Source of the DNA: Vibrio casei
GTDB lineage: Bacteria; Pseudomonadota; Gammaproteobacteria; Enterobacterales; Vibrionaceae
Direction of reading: 5' to 3'
Length of the DNA: 64,000 bases
Assembly (NCBI RefSeq): GCF_002218025.2
Contig: NZ_AP018681.1
Span: forward strand, 1,136,071 to 1,200,070
A program made the translations under genes and the position numbers. Shown here in pieces: positions 16,956 through 25,956 of this stretch (positions within the stretch are counted from its first letter, which is position 1; every line of letters begins with the position of its first letter). The notes below the pieces were generated by a model. That model saw nothing but the letters and a program-made list of their open reading frames with translations. It ran no database searches and had not been told where the DNA came from.

Positions 16956-17900
16956 ATGAAGCCCCTTATCAAACTCGGTTTTATCGCAGCCACTTTAATT
17001 GGTTCAAGCTTAGCAACCTCTTTACCGGCGATGGCAAAATCAATTACGCTGGATCACATCATGGGTTCAACGACAATAGAAACCTCTCCGAAGCGAGTGG
17101 TTGTTATCGGTGTAGGCGCATTAGATGCCGTTAACGCATTGGGCGTCAAACCGGTAGCCGTCTCTAAAGGCGTCGTATTCCCACCATACCTTGCTCAATA
17201 TGATGATCAAAGTTATCCTTCTGCTGGAACCATTTTTGAACCTAACTTTGAATCCATCTATACTCAAAAGCCTGATTTAATTATTGTCGGCCCTCGTAGT
17301 TCAAAACATTTCAAAGAGCTGTCTAAAATCGCCCCTACTTTTGTCTTTGCTGTCAAAAATGGCACCGATTACTGGGAGCACACTCAAGCACTTTGGCATG
17401 ATCTTGGTGAAATTTTTGATAAGCAAGACTTTGTAAATCAAAAAATTGAAGCACTCAATCAACGCTTTTCAGCGATAAAGTCTTATAACCAAGAACACAA
17501 TTTAGATGCACTCATGCTAATGAGCTCTGGTGGTAATGTGACTTCGTTTGGTGAAGGTTCTCGCTTTTCTATCCTCTACAAAGATTTTGGGTTTAAACCA
17601 ACTATTGAAGTAAAAGATAACAAATCAGAAAAAACAGGTGGTCATGGTCAATTAGTTTCTTATGAATTGGTGAGCCAAGAAAACCCATCAACCCTTCTCA
17701 TTTTAGACCGTGATAAATTAGTCAATAAAAATAAAAGTACAACGCGTCAAGATTTTGATAATGACTTAGTCAAATCAACCAGTGCTTATAAAAATAATCG
17801 TATGATTTATCTTGATATTCCAGCATGGTACGTCGCAAGCTCAGGCATTACCGCGACAGAAACCATGATTGAAGACATTGAATCGTTAACGAAAAATTAA
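16956..17900 (+). CDS. vctP: Catechol-siderophore-binding protein, VctP/FatB-like
   Basis: A 314-residue periplasmic binding protein with a signal peptide ending ALPAMA-type (LPAMAKS). The N-lobe begins ITLDHIMGSTTIETSPKRVVVIG and contains ALDAVNALGVKPVAVSKG, typical of FatB/CeuE/VctP proteins that carry ferric catechol siderophores. The start at 16956 follows GAGAGAAG; the longer reading begins inside the Fur box and is rejected. It heads a four-gene set in the order binding protein, permease, permease, ATPase, the same as vctPDGC of V. cholerae. Symbol rests on this order and on the irgAB neighbours. Confidence 0.8.
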   Translation: MKPLIKLGFIAATLIGSSLATSLPAMAKSITLDHIMGSTTIETSPKRVVVIGVGALDAVNALGVKPVAVSKGVVFPPYLAQYDDQSYPSAGTIFEPNFESIYTQKPDLIIVGPRSSKHFKELSKIAPTFVFAVKNGTDYWEHTQALWHDLGEIFDKQDFVNQKIEALNQRFSAIKSYNQEHNLDALMLMSSGGNVTSFGEGSRFSILYKDFGFKPTIEVKDNKSEKTGGHGQLVSYELVSQENPSTLLILDRDKLVNKNKSTTRQDFDNDLVKSTSAYKNNRMIYLDIPAWYVASSGITATETMIEDIESLTKN

Positions 17901-17921
17901 TCATCAGACTTAGAGGTTGTT

Positions 17922-18860
17922 GTGACTAAATTGCTGTTTGTTTTAGTCTGCCTGAGTCTGTCTTCACTGTTTATTGGGGTGGGTAACGTTTCGTTATCCC
18001 ACCTTTTAGGCGGTGATGCCAATGCTTGGCAATTATTCGTAACCAGTCGAATTCCTCGGCTATTTGCCATTTTACTCGCAGGAAGCGGACTGAGTATTGC
18101 AGGCCTTATCATGCAACAAATTAGCCAGAACCGATTTGCAGCGCCTTCAACTTCTGGAACGATTGAATGCTCAATGCTCGGATTTGTGCTCAGTTTGGTG
18201 TTTTTTGGTAACGGCGATCAGCTGTGGCTGATTTTTGCTACCGCAATGATTGGTACCCTATTTTTTGTCCACTTAATTCAAAGAATTCAATTTAAAAATG
18301 CTGTCTTTGTCCCTTTAATTGGGATTATTTTTGGTAATATTGTTTCTTCAATGGCAACCTTCATTGCGTATAAATATGACGCATTACAAAACTTATCTGG
18401 CTGGGCTGTCGCCAATTTTGCCAATATTCTTGCCGGCAATTACGAATTACTTTACATCGCAGTGCCTGTCGCCATTTTCAGTTACTTATACGCCACTCGA
18501 ATTTCCGCCGTTGGGATGGGGAAAGACTTTGCCATTAATCTTGGCCTTAACTACCAGCAAGTGATGATAATCGGTGTGGCATTGGTATCGATCATGTCAG
18601 CCTCAGTGGTCATGATTGTCGGCCAACTGCCCTTCTTAGGGTTAATTGTTCCAAACTTAGTCAACCGCTTTTACGGTGACAACTTACGTAAAAATATCCC
18701 TCGTACCGCAATATTAGGCGCCATTCTTGTACTCGCCTGTGACTTAGTAGGACGACTCATTATCTTCCCTTATGAAGTGCCGATTTCAATGGTGATCAGC
18801 TTACTTGGTGGTGGTGTCTTTATTTTTTTCGTTTTAAAAGGGATGAAACATGAACGGTAA
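17922..18860 (+). CDS. vctD: Ferric-siderophore ABC permease, VctD-like
   Basis: A 312-residue FecCD-family permease beginning at GTG, with an AGAGG ribosome site upstream. About nine helices are predicted; landmarks are SRIPRLFAILLAGSGLSIAGLIMQQISQNRFAAPSTSG and the ATPase-contact stretch GQLPFLGLIVPNLV. It is 21 bases after the binding-protein gene and overlaps the next permease gene by 11 bases, so the two are likely translated together and form a heterodimer. Confidence 0.85.
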   Translation: MTKLLFVLVCLSLSSLFIGVGNVSLSHLLGGDANAWQLFVTSRIPRLFAILLAGSGLSIAGLIMQQISQNRFAAPSTSGTIECSMLGFVLSLVFFGNGDQLWLIFATAMIGTLFFVHLIQRIQFKNAVFVPLIGIIFGNIVSSMATFIAYKYDALQNLSGWAVANFANILAGNYELLYIAVPVAIFSYLYATRISAVGMGKDFAINLGLNYQQVMIIGVALVSIMSASVVMIVGQLPFLGLIVPNLVNRFYGDNLRKNIPRTAILGAILVLACDLVGRLIIFPYEVPISMVISLLGGGVFIFFVLKGMKHER

Positions 18861-19815
18861 GTGCTTCGGAGATAAACACAAAATTATCGCTATGCTTCTT
18901 CTTAGCCTCGTGATGGCCGCTCTGTTTATTGGCTATGGGTTAACCGCGGATAATTACGAGTATTTCTTGTCTCGCCGAATCCCAAAAGTCCTGGCCATCA
19001 TTGTTTCTGGCTTTTCAATTGGCATCGCCTCTTTTTGCTTTCAAACGATAACCAATAACCGAATTTTAACGCCAAGCATTATGGGTTTTGATGCCTTATA
19101 CTTATTGATTCAAGTGTTAGTGGTCAGCCTTTTTGGTGGGCTCAGTATAATGATGACTAACCCTGTCATGAATTTTTCAATATCCGTTTTATTCATGATG
19201 GGTTTTTCATTCATTCTTTTCCTGCTCTATTTTCGATATTCCGCAAGCAATATTATTTCACTCTTACTGCTGGGGGTGATTTTTGGGCAACTCTTTAACA
19301 GCAGCTCATCCTTTCTAACCATGTTGATGGATCCGGATGAATTTGCCACGGTACAAGCCAATATGTTTGCCAGTTTCAACAACATTCATGTTGAATTGGT
19401 GTATTGGACGTTGCCTGTTTTGCTATTGGTTATCTTTTGGTTATTTAGAATACACCGTACTCTGGATGTGTATTTACTCGACCAAGATAATGCCACCAGC
19501 CTAGGCGTTGACATTCAACGCACCACACGCACAGTGTTGCTGCTGTCTTCCGTGCTGATTGCTATCTCCACCGCCTTAATTGGGCCCATTATGTTTTTTG
19601 GGCTGCTTATTACCAACCTCACACGTGAATGGTTAAAAAGCTATCAGCACAAATACTTACTTACTGGCTGTGGTGTAATGTCGATTGCAACGTTATTAAC
19701 CGGGCAATGGATTATCGAAAAAGCCTTCGGTTTTGAAACTACCCTCAGCGTGGTCATCAACTTTGTTGGCGGCATCTATTTCTTATACTTACTCTTACGA
19801 AACAAAGTGGTGTAA
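18850..19815 (+). CDS. vctG: Ferric-siderophore ABC permease, VctG-like
   Basis: A 321-residue FecCD-family permease with about nine helices, paired with the preceding one. Landmarks are SRRIPKVLAIIVSGFSIGIASFCFQTITNNRILTPSIMGFD and GPIMFFGLLITNLTRE. Its second position in the operon and divergence from the first permease fit the FatC/VctG type. The gene begins within the end of vctD and ends 5 bases before the ATPase gene. Confidence 0.85.
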   Translation: MNGKCFGDKHKIIAMLLLSLVMAALFIGYGLTADNYEYFLSRRIPKVLAIIVSGFSIGIASFCFQTITNNRILTPSIMGFDALYLLIQVLVVSLFGGLSIMMTNPVMNFSISVLFMMGFSFILFLLYFRYSASNIISLLLLGVIFGQLFNSSSSFLTMLMDPDEFATVQANMFASFNNIHVELVYWTLPVLLLVIFWLFRIHRTLDVYLLDQDNATSLGVDIQRTTRTVLLLSSVLIAISTALIGPIMFFGLLITNLTREWLKSYQHKYLLTGCGVMSIATLLTGQWIIEKAFGFETTLSVVINFVGGIYFLYLLLRNKVV

Positions 19816-19820
19816 CCCTA

Positions 19821-20579
19821 ATGATTGAACTGAAACAACTCACAAAATACTTTGGGGACCACCCTGTTGTACAAAATGCCGATGCTGAATTTGCCAAAGG
19901 GCAAGTCACCGCCATTATTGGGCCAAATGGCGCCGGAAAAAGTACCTTACTGTCAATGGCTGGTCGTTTACTAAAACGCGACCAAGGTGAGGTATGGATA
20001 GATGGTAAAGAATTAGTCGAATGGGATACCAAAGCACTGGCAAAGCGCTTATCCGTTCTTCGACAAGCCAATACGGTTTCCTTACGCTTTACGGTGAGAG
20101 AGCTGATTTCATTCGGCCGCTTTCCTTACTGCCAAGGCAACCTAAAAACTGAAGATAATGACGTCATAGACAAGGCCATTGATTACCTCGATTTAAAAGC
20201 AATTCAATATCAATACTTAGATGAATTGAGCGGGGGTCAACGCCAACTGGCTTTTATTGCCATGGTGATCGCACAAGATACCGACTATGTTTTCTTAGAT
20301 GAGCCGTTAAATAACCTTGATATAAAACACTCGCTACAAATCATGGGCACCATTCGACGCCTGGCTCACGAGCTGAATAAAGCCGTGGTTATTGTTATTC
20401 ATGATATTAATTTTGCGTCTTGCTATTCCGACACCATTATCGCCTTAAAGAAAGGCAAGATTGTCGCAAAAGGCAGAGTTGAGCAAGTGATCGACGCTCA
20501 GGTATTGGCGGATATTTATGAGACACCTTTCAATGTCATTGAAGTTGATGGCAATCGAATGTGCCTGTATTTCTCATGA
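19821..20579 (+). CDS. vctC: Ferric-siderophore ABC ATPase, VctC-like
   Basis: A 252-residue ATPase with Walker A GPNGAGKS (residues 34-41), signature LSGGQRQ (about 135) and Walker B YVFLDEPLNNLD. It drives uptake through the two preceding permeases. The final codons and stop fall inside three copies of a 17-bp tandem repeat (20574-20624), an unusual end. A hairpin further on probably ends transcription from both this gene and the convergent irgB. Confidence 0.9.
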   Translation: MIELKQLTKYFGDHPVVQNADAEFAKGQVTAIIGPNGAGKSTLLSMAGRLLKRDQGEVWIDGKELVEWDTKALAKRLSVLRQANTVSLRFTVRELISFGRFPYCQGNLKTEDNDVIDKAIDYLDLKAIQYQYLDELSGGQRQLAFIAMVIAQDTDYVFLDEPLNNLDIKHSLQIMGTIRRLAHELNKAVVIVIHDINFASCYSDTIIALKKGKIVAKGRVEQVIDAQVLADIYETPFNVIEVDGNRMCLYFS

Positions 20580-20624
20580 TCCTTTCTTTTTCATGATTCT
20601 TTCTTTTTCATGATCTTTTGTTTC
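20574..20624. repeat. Three tandem copies of a 17-bp unit overlapping the vctC stop
   Basis: Units TCATGATCCTTTCTTTT (20574-20590), TCATGATTCTTTCTTTT (20591-20607) and a more diverged third copy (20608-20624). The first copy contains the last vctC codon and its TGA, so each unit carries the same out-of-place stop. Confidence 0.8.
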
Positions 20625-20636
20625 CCATCAAACTGA

Positions 20637-20680
20637 TTGCCTTCTCCTTCCACGTAATAAGAAAGGAAAAGAGAAGGCAA
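20637..20680. terminator. Hairpin between convergent vctC and irgB
   Basis: A 10-bp perfect stem, TTGCCTTCTC (20637-20646) and GAGAAGGCAA (20671-20680), with a 24-base loop. There is only a weak T run after it, so it may terminate inefficiently or protect mRNA ends. Confidence 0.5.
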
Positions 20681-20699
20681 ATTGTTATTGCGTAAATCT

Positions 20700-21656
20700 C
20701 TATGACGGTGTCGTGGTTGCCACTCTTTTCTTATTTGGAGCTATGTTCATAACGTCGACATTCCACTCTTTAGGGGCGTTATTTTGTAAGGTTTGCAATA
20801 AGGTTTGTACCCTTAATGGCAATACCCCATTACCAAAATAACAAATAATCGCTTGAGGCTGCCCATACCAGTTGGGCAAACAACGCTGTAAATTACCCGG
20901 ATGAGACCTTGAATAATTGTCGGCTATCCACGTTGGCAATAACCCAATGCCATAACCATTTGCCATAGAATCGATTTGCAAAAGTATATTATCGCTGGTT
21001 AACCGGCTTATTTTAGGCATCACCACATAATGTTGATCATAACTATTTAAATAAATCCGATTCATTCTATCTCCATCAAATGGTAACCATTGATGAGAAT
21101 TCAACTGTTGAGGGTGCGAAAGTGCTGGGTGGTTCCCTAAGTAATCTGGGCTAGCATACAAACCTAATTGCCAGTAACCAATCACCTGTTTACGCCAAAT
21201 ACCGGGTAGCTGAGTTTCACCAATCGATATCACAATATCCGGTTCTTGTTCAAAATAATCATCTCGGGATTCGGTAAACAAACGGATATTCACTTGAGCA
21301 TGATCATCTAAAAACTGATGAAGTTCTGACCTTAACCAACCACGCACAAGACTTTGTGGTGCCAATAACGTCACCTCACCACTGATGCTTTGCTTTAATG
21401 ATTGCAAGGCATTTTGTGATTCTTCCGCCATGGTAAGTAAGCGCTCACAATACGTCGCAAATACTTTTCCTGCTCGCGTGAGTATTAATCTTGAACCTTG
21501 TTTAATAAATAATGTTTGCCCAAGTTCCGATTCCAACAATGCCAATCGGCGGCTAATTGTCGATTTAGGTTGATTCAACGCTTTTGCTGCTGCTGTCACA
21601 CTACTGTGGCGGCTTAATGCATCAAATGCTCGTATGCCTTGAAGTTCAGTTTTCAT
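20700..21656 (-). CDS. irgB: IrgB-like LysR regulator of the enterobactin receptor gene
   Basis: A 318-residue LysR-type regulator with an N-terminal winged HTH (AAKALNQPKSTISRRLALLE, about residues 18-37) and a periplasmic-binding-protein-like effector domain. It is divergent from the IrgA-like receptor gene, the arrangement of irgB-irgA in V. cholerae where IrgB activates irgA. The start at 21656 is chosen because GGGA precedes it and the protein then begins right before the HTH; the longer reading adds 16 residues of no family character. The shared intergenic region holds a Fur box. Confidence 0.85.
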   Translation of the reverse strand: MKTELQGIRAFDALSRHSSVTAAAKALNQPKSTISRRLALLESELGQTLFIKQGSRLILTRAGKVFATYCERLLTMAEESQNALQSLKQSISGEVTLLAPQSLVRGWLRSELHQFLDDHAQVNIRLFTESRDDYFEQEPDIVISIGETQLPGIWRKQVIGYWQLGLYASPDYLGNHPALSHPQQLNSHQWLPFDGDRMNRIYLNSYDQHYVVMPKISRLTSDNILLQIDSMANGYGIGLLPTWIADNYSRSHPGNLQRCLPNWYGQPQAIICYFGNGVLPLRVQTLLQTLQNNAPKEWNVDVMNIAPNKKRVATTTPS

Positions 21657-21732
21657 CTCAATCCCATTTTTGGAACAGCCTGTTTCATCTATTGATCTAG
21701 TCAATAAGCGGAAATTATGAATAATTGCGAAT

Positions 21733-21751
21733 GAATTTAAGAATCATTATC
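21733..21751. promoter_or_regulatory. Fur box in the irgB-irgA intergenic region
   Basis: The 19 bases from 21733 match the classic E. coli-type Fur consensus at 14 positions, with the right half AATCATTATC perfect. It lies 17 bases upstream of the irgA start and within reach of the irgB promoter. Confidence 0.7.
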
Positions 21752-21767
21752 ATTTAAAGGAATAATA

Positions 21768-23711
21768 ATGTCTACCTATCGTTTACCGCTTTCCATTTTA
21801 GCGGGATCTATTTTATTGGCGACGAATACGCAAGCCGCGCAGCCTAAATCTTCCACCGAAACCATGGTGGTCACCGCTTCTGGTTTTGAACAAGCCGAAA
21901 TTACCGCGCCAGCCAGTATCAGCGTCATTACGCGAGATGAGTTAGAAAACAAATACTACCGTGATGTAACCGATGCACTAAAGACCGTACCCGGTGTCAC
22001 TATTACTGGTGGCGGTGACAATAAAGATATTAGTATTCGTGGCATGGGGTCGGCCTATACCTTGATTCTGGTTGATGGTAAACGTCAATCTTCTCGTCAA
22101 ACTCGCCCAAACAGTGATGGCCCAGGTATCGAAGCAGGTTGGCTGCCACCGATAGAAGCCATTGAACGTATCGAAGTGATTCGTGGCCCAATGTCGACCC
22201 TTTATGGCTCCGATGCCATTGGTGGTGTGATTAACGTGATCACCCGTAAAGATGCTCAGCAGTGGCATGGTAATGTTCAAGTGGGTACGACCATTCAAGA
22301 AAGCCGTAAATCTGGCGATGAACGCAGTGCCAACTTCTTTGCCACCGGCCCGCTAACCGAAAAGCTAACCGCGCAATTTAATGGCCAAACCACCGTTCGT
22401 GATGAGGATGACATTACCAATGGCTATGAAGATAAAGATCTCAATAGCTTCAATTCAAAGCTAACTTACCAACTGAATGAAAATCATGATATTTCACTAG
22501 AAGCAGGAATAAGCGAACAATCACGCGCAGGTACGGTTGGAAAATCGGTCGCCACCAGTGGCTGCCGAGGCACTTGTGAAGATACTTTAGACGAATATAA
22601 GCGTACCAATTATGCCATCACGCATGATGGTAATTGGGGAGCCATTGGGCAATCCAATACTTACCTACAATATGAAGACTCGGAAAACAAAACCCGAGAA
22701 ATGGAAAGCATGAACACCGTGTTCAAAACCAGCCTTGTCACCCCAATTTATTCTCATACTTTGACATCAGGTTTCGAATATACTTATGAAAAATTAGAAG
22801 ATTACACATCCAATAGTGCGTCCGATTTAACTGAATTGGATAGCTATCGTTACGCATTCTTTTTAGAAGATGAATGGGCTATCGTCGATTCATTCAGCTT
22901 AACAGTTGGTGCACGTTTGGACGACGATGAAAACTACGGTACCCATGTCAGCCCGCGAGCTTATGGTGTATGGAGCATCACGCCTAATTGGGTTCTAAAA
23001 GGCGGAGTATCAACCGGTTACCGCGCCCCAACGTTACGTGAAACATCCGCAGATTGGGCGCAAGGCAGCCGAGGCGGTGATATTTACGGCGATCCTGATC
23101 TAAAACCTGAAACCTCCGTAAACCAAGAAATCAGCTTAAACTACCAAAATGACTTTGGTTTAAGCTCTTCTGTTACGGTTTTCCACAATGACTTTAAAGA
23201 TAAAATTTCACGCATAGAGTGCCCAAGCTGTGGCCCAATCAATAGCAGCGGCAGTGTAGCAACCAAGCGTGTCAATATTGACAAAGCAACCACACAAGGG
23301 GTCGAATTTGCTCTAGGCACTCCGCTAGGTGAAAGTGTATTCTGGAATGCCAGCTACACCTTTAATGACTCTGAGCAAAAATCGGGTGATTACAAAGGCC
23401 AACCTTTAGTTCAACTGCCAAAACACTTATTTAGTACCGATCTTTCTTGGCAAGCCACCGCTGATTTAGAAGCTTGGACACAAGTGACTTATCATGGTGA
23501 AGAGATGGAACCGATCAGTGGCCCATCGTCTAGCAGCCTAGAAGCGCCGTCTTATACCTTCTTAGATATGGGCGTCAGCTATCAGTTAACGGGTAATGTC
23601 TCGGTGAATGCTGCCATTTACAACCTACTGGATGAAGAAGTCACTTACGATGATTACGGCTATGTAGAAGATGGCCGTCGTTACTGGGTAGGAATGAATG
23701 TTGGCTTTTAA
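21768..23711 (+). CDS. irgA: IrgA-like TonB-dependent catecholate siderophore receptor
   Basis: A 647-residue outer-membrane receptor with a signal peptide (cut after TQAA), TonB box ETMVVTASG, plug domain (about residues 45-160, with YRDVTDALKTVPGVTITGGG and RGPMSTLYGSDAIGGVINVITRK) and a 22-strand barrel ending in aromatic VGF. It closely follows the V. cholerae IrgA sequence as I remember it, including the NSDGPGIEAGWLPP and SGCRGTC segments. IrgA imports enterobactin-type catecholates. With vctPDGC next door it completes a route across both membranes. Regulated by Fur and probably IrgB. Confidence 0.93.
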   Translation: MSTYRLPLSILAGSILLATNTQAAQPKSSTETMVVTASGFEQAEITAPASISVITRDELENKYYRDVTDALKTVPGVTITGGGDNKDISIRGMGSAYTLILVDGKRQSSRQTRPNSDGPGIEAGWLPPIEAIERIEVIRGPMSTLYGSDAIGGVINVITRKDAQQWHGNVQVGTTIQESRKSGDERSANFFATGPLTEKLTAQFNGQTTVRDEDDITNGYEDKDLNSFNSKLTYQLNENHDISLEAGISEQSRAGTVGKSVATSGCRGTCEDTLDEYKRTNYAITHDGNWGAIGQSNTYLQYEDSENKTREMESMNTVFKTSLVTPIYSHTLTSGFEYTYEKLEDYTSNSASDLTELDSYRYAFFLEDEWAIVDSFSLTVGARLDDDENYGTHVSPRAYGVWSITPNWVLKGGVSTGYRAPTLRETSADWAQGSRGGDIYGDPDLKPETSVNQEISLNYQNDFGLSSSVTVFHNDFKDKISRIECPSCGPINSSGSVATKRVNIDKATTQGVEFALGTPLGESVFWNASYTFNDSEQKSGDYKGQPLVQLPKHLFSTDLSWQATADLEAWTQVTYHGEEMEPISGPSSSSLEAPSYTFLDMGVSYQLTGNVSVNAAIYNLLDEEVTYDDYGYVEDGRRYWVGMNVGF

Positions 23712-23762
23712 TTGAGTGAATAAACTTTACTGTTAATAGGGCAAAATAATGCTCGTGAAATT

Positions 23763-23796
23763 GCGCCAATCAATAAGCTTAATTGGCGCTTTTTTG
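23763..23796 (+). terminator. Intrinsic terminator after irgA
   Basis: Stem GCGCCAAT (23763-23770) with ATTGGCGC (23782-23789), 11-base loop, then seven T residues. Confidence 0.88.
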
Positions 23797-24089
23797 AGGA
23801 TTACATTAGCGTGAATTGGTTTTGGACATTTCTGAGTCAGTGCTTTTACTAAATTAGAAATGCTTGAATTACATCAGGTATGGCAGACTTGCTTAAACGA
23901 ATGTTCTGTATCGCTGAAATAGATTCGCCCTACAAGATAAACAGCTTTGGACGATAATTGTTCATAAATAACATAGTAAGCTAAGTAGTTAGAAATTTGA
24001 CCTCCTTTACTACATTACTACATTACTACATTACTATATTACTATATTACTATATTACTATATTACTATATTACTATATTAACGCCATC
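23797..24089. other. Gene-free stretch ending in an octamer repeat array
   Basis: Between the irgA terminator and the stop of the acetyltransferase gene no credible coding frame is seen. The last 80 bases are the tandem octamer array listed separately. No integron attC site could be made out. Confidence 0.55.
24008..24079. repeat. Nine tandem octamers (3 x TACTACAT, 6 x TACTATAT)
   Basis: A perfect 72-base array of 8-bp units, three of one type and then six differing by a single C-to-T change, ending 10 bases before the stop codon of the acetyltransferase gene on the minus strand. Such arrays mutate by slippage. Confidence 0.95.
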
Positions 24090-24710
24090 CTAAAGCGCAT
24101 GTTTTCTATCGTAGTCAACACTTGCCTTTTTTAAGCCTTCTAAGTCATCAGAACATAATAGTCTCTTTAAGCTCTCGATTTTCTCATGTGGCCAATCATA
24201 AATTTCTAGTGCCAAAAGATCTGTTATAGTCTCCTTGGAAAAACGATATCTGACATGCTTAGCTGGTGAACCTGCAACCATACTGTAAGGTTCAACATCT
24301 TTTGTTACGACGCTGTTTGCCGCAACTATCGCTCCTTCTCCGATAGTAACACCAGGCATAATCATTGAACGCATACCAAGCCAAACGCCATCCCCAATAC
24401 AAGTATCTCCCTTACCGACATATGCTTCTTCTATGAAATCCATAAACGGATACAGAGAAAACCAGTCAGCTCTGTGCGTACTGTTTCCCCCCATGACAAT
24501 AATGACTTCTGCAGCAATACACACAAAGTCACCAATATGTAATTTATCGATTTTCCATTTTGGTTCCCAGTCGCGACTAAGGGCATCACCTTGAAGATAC
24601 CTAACCACGGATTCTTCAAATCCTTCATCCCAGCAGTCACTATAATAACTATGTTTACCTTTTATCGTTATATTTGGGTTAGTAACAACTTCATGCAGCA
24701 ACGTTACCTT
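24090..24710 (-). pseudogene. catB: CatB-type xenobiotic acetyltransferase, 5' end cut off by IS insertion
   Basis: The remaining frame encodes a left-handed beta-helix (hexapeptide) acetyltransferase of the type B chloramphenicol/virginiamycin family. Landmarks: NPNITIKGKHSYYS near the start, the catalytic-His region GGNSTHRADW, hexapeptide turns GDGVWLGMRSMIMPGVTIGEGAIVAANSVVTKD and VAGSPAKHVRYRF. The IS3 element at 24711-25953, flanked by CTT duplicated on both sides, separates the first codons. Joining the flanks restores ATG at 25977 and the start MKTKHWSKVTLLHE, giving 213 residues, a normal length. A 203-residue reading from TTG at 24701 remains possible, but lacks a ribosome site. Inactive or poorly expressed unless rescued from within the IS. 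Confidence 0.85.
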
Positions 24711-24772
24711 TGATCCGCTCCAGCTGTTTTGGACACTGAGTTAAGTGAGTACAATCACTAACGAGGTGAACA

Positions 24773-25057
24773 ATGACAACTAAGAAAACTAGAATTAAAC
24801 ATTCCCCTGAATTTAAAGCAGAAGCCCTAAAACTAGCAGAGAGAGTGGGAGTAGCTGCGGCTGCAAGGCAGCTTTCTTTACATGAATCTCAAATCTACGG
24901 GTGGCGGAAGAACTCGAAGAAAGACACCAATACTAGTCAGCGAGAACAAGAGCTAGCCGCAGAGGTTGCCAAGCTCAAAAGGCAGTTGGCTGAGCAAGCA
25001 GAAGAGCTAGAAATTGTAAAAAAGGCCGCCACCTACTTCGCGAAAAATCTAAAGTAA
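24773..25057 (+). CDS. IS3-family OrfA, HTH_Tnp_1 protein
   Basis: A 94-residue protein beginning MTTKKTRIKHSPEFKAEALKLAERVG, then the HTH (AAAARQLSLHESQIYGWRK, about residues 28-46) and a leucine-zipper-like coiled coil (residues 56-85, QELAAEVAKLKRQLAEQAEE). It binds the element ends. The heptamer A_AAA_AAG at 25018-25024 is in phase, and a -1 shift there reads without stops into orfB to give the OrfAB transposase. Confidence 0.92.
   Translation: MTTKKTRIKHSPEFKAEALKLAERVGVAAAARQLSLHESQIYGWRKNSKKDTNTSQREQELAAEVAKLKRQLAEQAEELEIVKKAATYFAKNLK
25018..25024 (+). promoter_or_regulatory. Canonical IS3 -1 frameshift heptamer A_AAA_AAG
   Basis: Codons GTA AAA AAG in orfA place the heptamer in phase; after slipping, the frame is open for 16 codons up to the orfB ATG at 25072 and on through orfB. 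Confidence 0.75.
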
Positions 25058-25071
25058 ATTGCTACGAATTT

Positions 25072-25923
25072 ATGCTCGAACACCTGATGTACTTCAATAT
25101 TGTACGTATGGCTAAGGTATTCGGGGTATCCCGAAGTGGGTTTTATTACTGGGTTAAACATCGCCATAAGGCTAGCCAACGCGAGGCAGTTCGCCAAGAG
25201 CTTGATACAAAGGTCAAAGAAGCTTTTGATAACAGCAAAGGCCGAGATGGCTCAAGGCGAATCCAAAAAGAACTGTCTGAGAGCGGTGATAACCACAATG
25301 TGAAAACCATTGCGGCCAGTATGAAGCGTCAAGATTTAACGCCGAAAGCGGCACGTAAATTTAAGTGCACGACAGACAGCAAGCATCAAATGCCAGTTGC
25401 TCCAAACTTGCTGGCTCAGAACTTTAACGCAGCGGCTCCGAATGAAAAATGGGCGGGAGACATCACCTATGTTGCGACAAGCGAAGGCTGGTTGTACTTG
25501 GCAGTAATTATTGACCTTTACTCAAGACAAGTAATCGGATGGTCTATGGATACCAGAATGACGGCTACGCTGGTCTGTGATGCTCTATCAATGGCTTTGT
25601 TCCGTCGCGAATTTCCTGAGCAGGTTATCGTTCATAGTGATCGAGGTAGTCAGTACTGCTCAAAAGATTATCGAGACCTCATAACTGTTTATAATCTAAA
25701 GCAAAGTATGAGTAGGAAAGGAAACTGCTGGGACAATGCTTGTGTTGAGAGCTTCTTCCATTCGATGAAAGTTGAAGCGATCCAATATGAGCCGATTATG
25801 ACGAGAGACCAGATGCGTCAAACGATCTTCGAGTACATAGAGGTTGATTATAATCGGACAAGAAGGCACAGTGCTCTTGGGTATCTAAGCCCTGTTAACT
25901 TTGAACAGCAAAATGTCGCTTAA
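25072..25923 (+). CDS. IS3-family transposase OrfB (DDE integrase domain)
   Basis: A 283-residue transposase with an N-terminal HTH_21 segment (residues 45-95, KVKEAFDNSKGRDGSRRIQK) and an rve core. Catalytic D130 (WAGDITYV), D190 (VHSDRGSQY) and E226 (NACVESFFHSMK) are present with 35 residues between D190 and E226. It ends in YNRTRRHSALGYLSPVNFE, the classic IS3 tail. Probably produced mainly as an OrfAB fusion. Confidence 0.93.
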   Translation: MLEHLMYFNIVRMAKVFGVSRSGFYYWVKHRHKASQREAVRQELDTKVKEAFDNSKGRDGSRRIQKELSESGDNHNVKTIAASMKRQDLTPKAARKFKCTTDSKHQMPVAPNLLAQNFNAAAPNEKWAGDITYVATSEGWLYLAVIIDLYSRQVIGWSMDTRMTATLVCDALSMALFRREFPEQVIVHSDRGSQYCSKDYRDLITVYNLKQSMSRKGNCWDNACVESFFHSMKVEAIQYEPIMTRDQMRQTIFEYIEVDYNRTRRHSALGYLSPVNFEQQNVA

Positions 25924-25956
25924 TGAAGTGTCCAGTCTGGCTGGAGCAGATCACTT

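Larger units (their letters stand above)
24711..25953 (+). mobile_element. Complete IS3-family insertion sequence (1243 bp) with 3-bp target duplication
   Basis: Imperfect 28-bp terminal inverted repeats at 24711-24738 and 25926-25953 (shared parts TGATC, GCTCCAGC, TGGACACT) with TG...CA ends. The target CTT is present on both sides (24708-24710 and 25954-25956). Inside are orfA and orfB on the plus strand with a canonical A_AAA_AAG frameshift site. Intact genes and exact duplication point to a recent, possibly still mobile insertion. Confidence 0.95.

Noticed and set aside
24711..25953. Integron cassette structure around catB (attC site)
   Set aside because: catB genes are often integron cassettes in Vibrio, but I found no attC-like imperfect palindrome with core sites on either side of the gene, only the IS3 ends and the octamer array.
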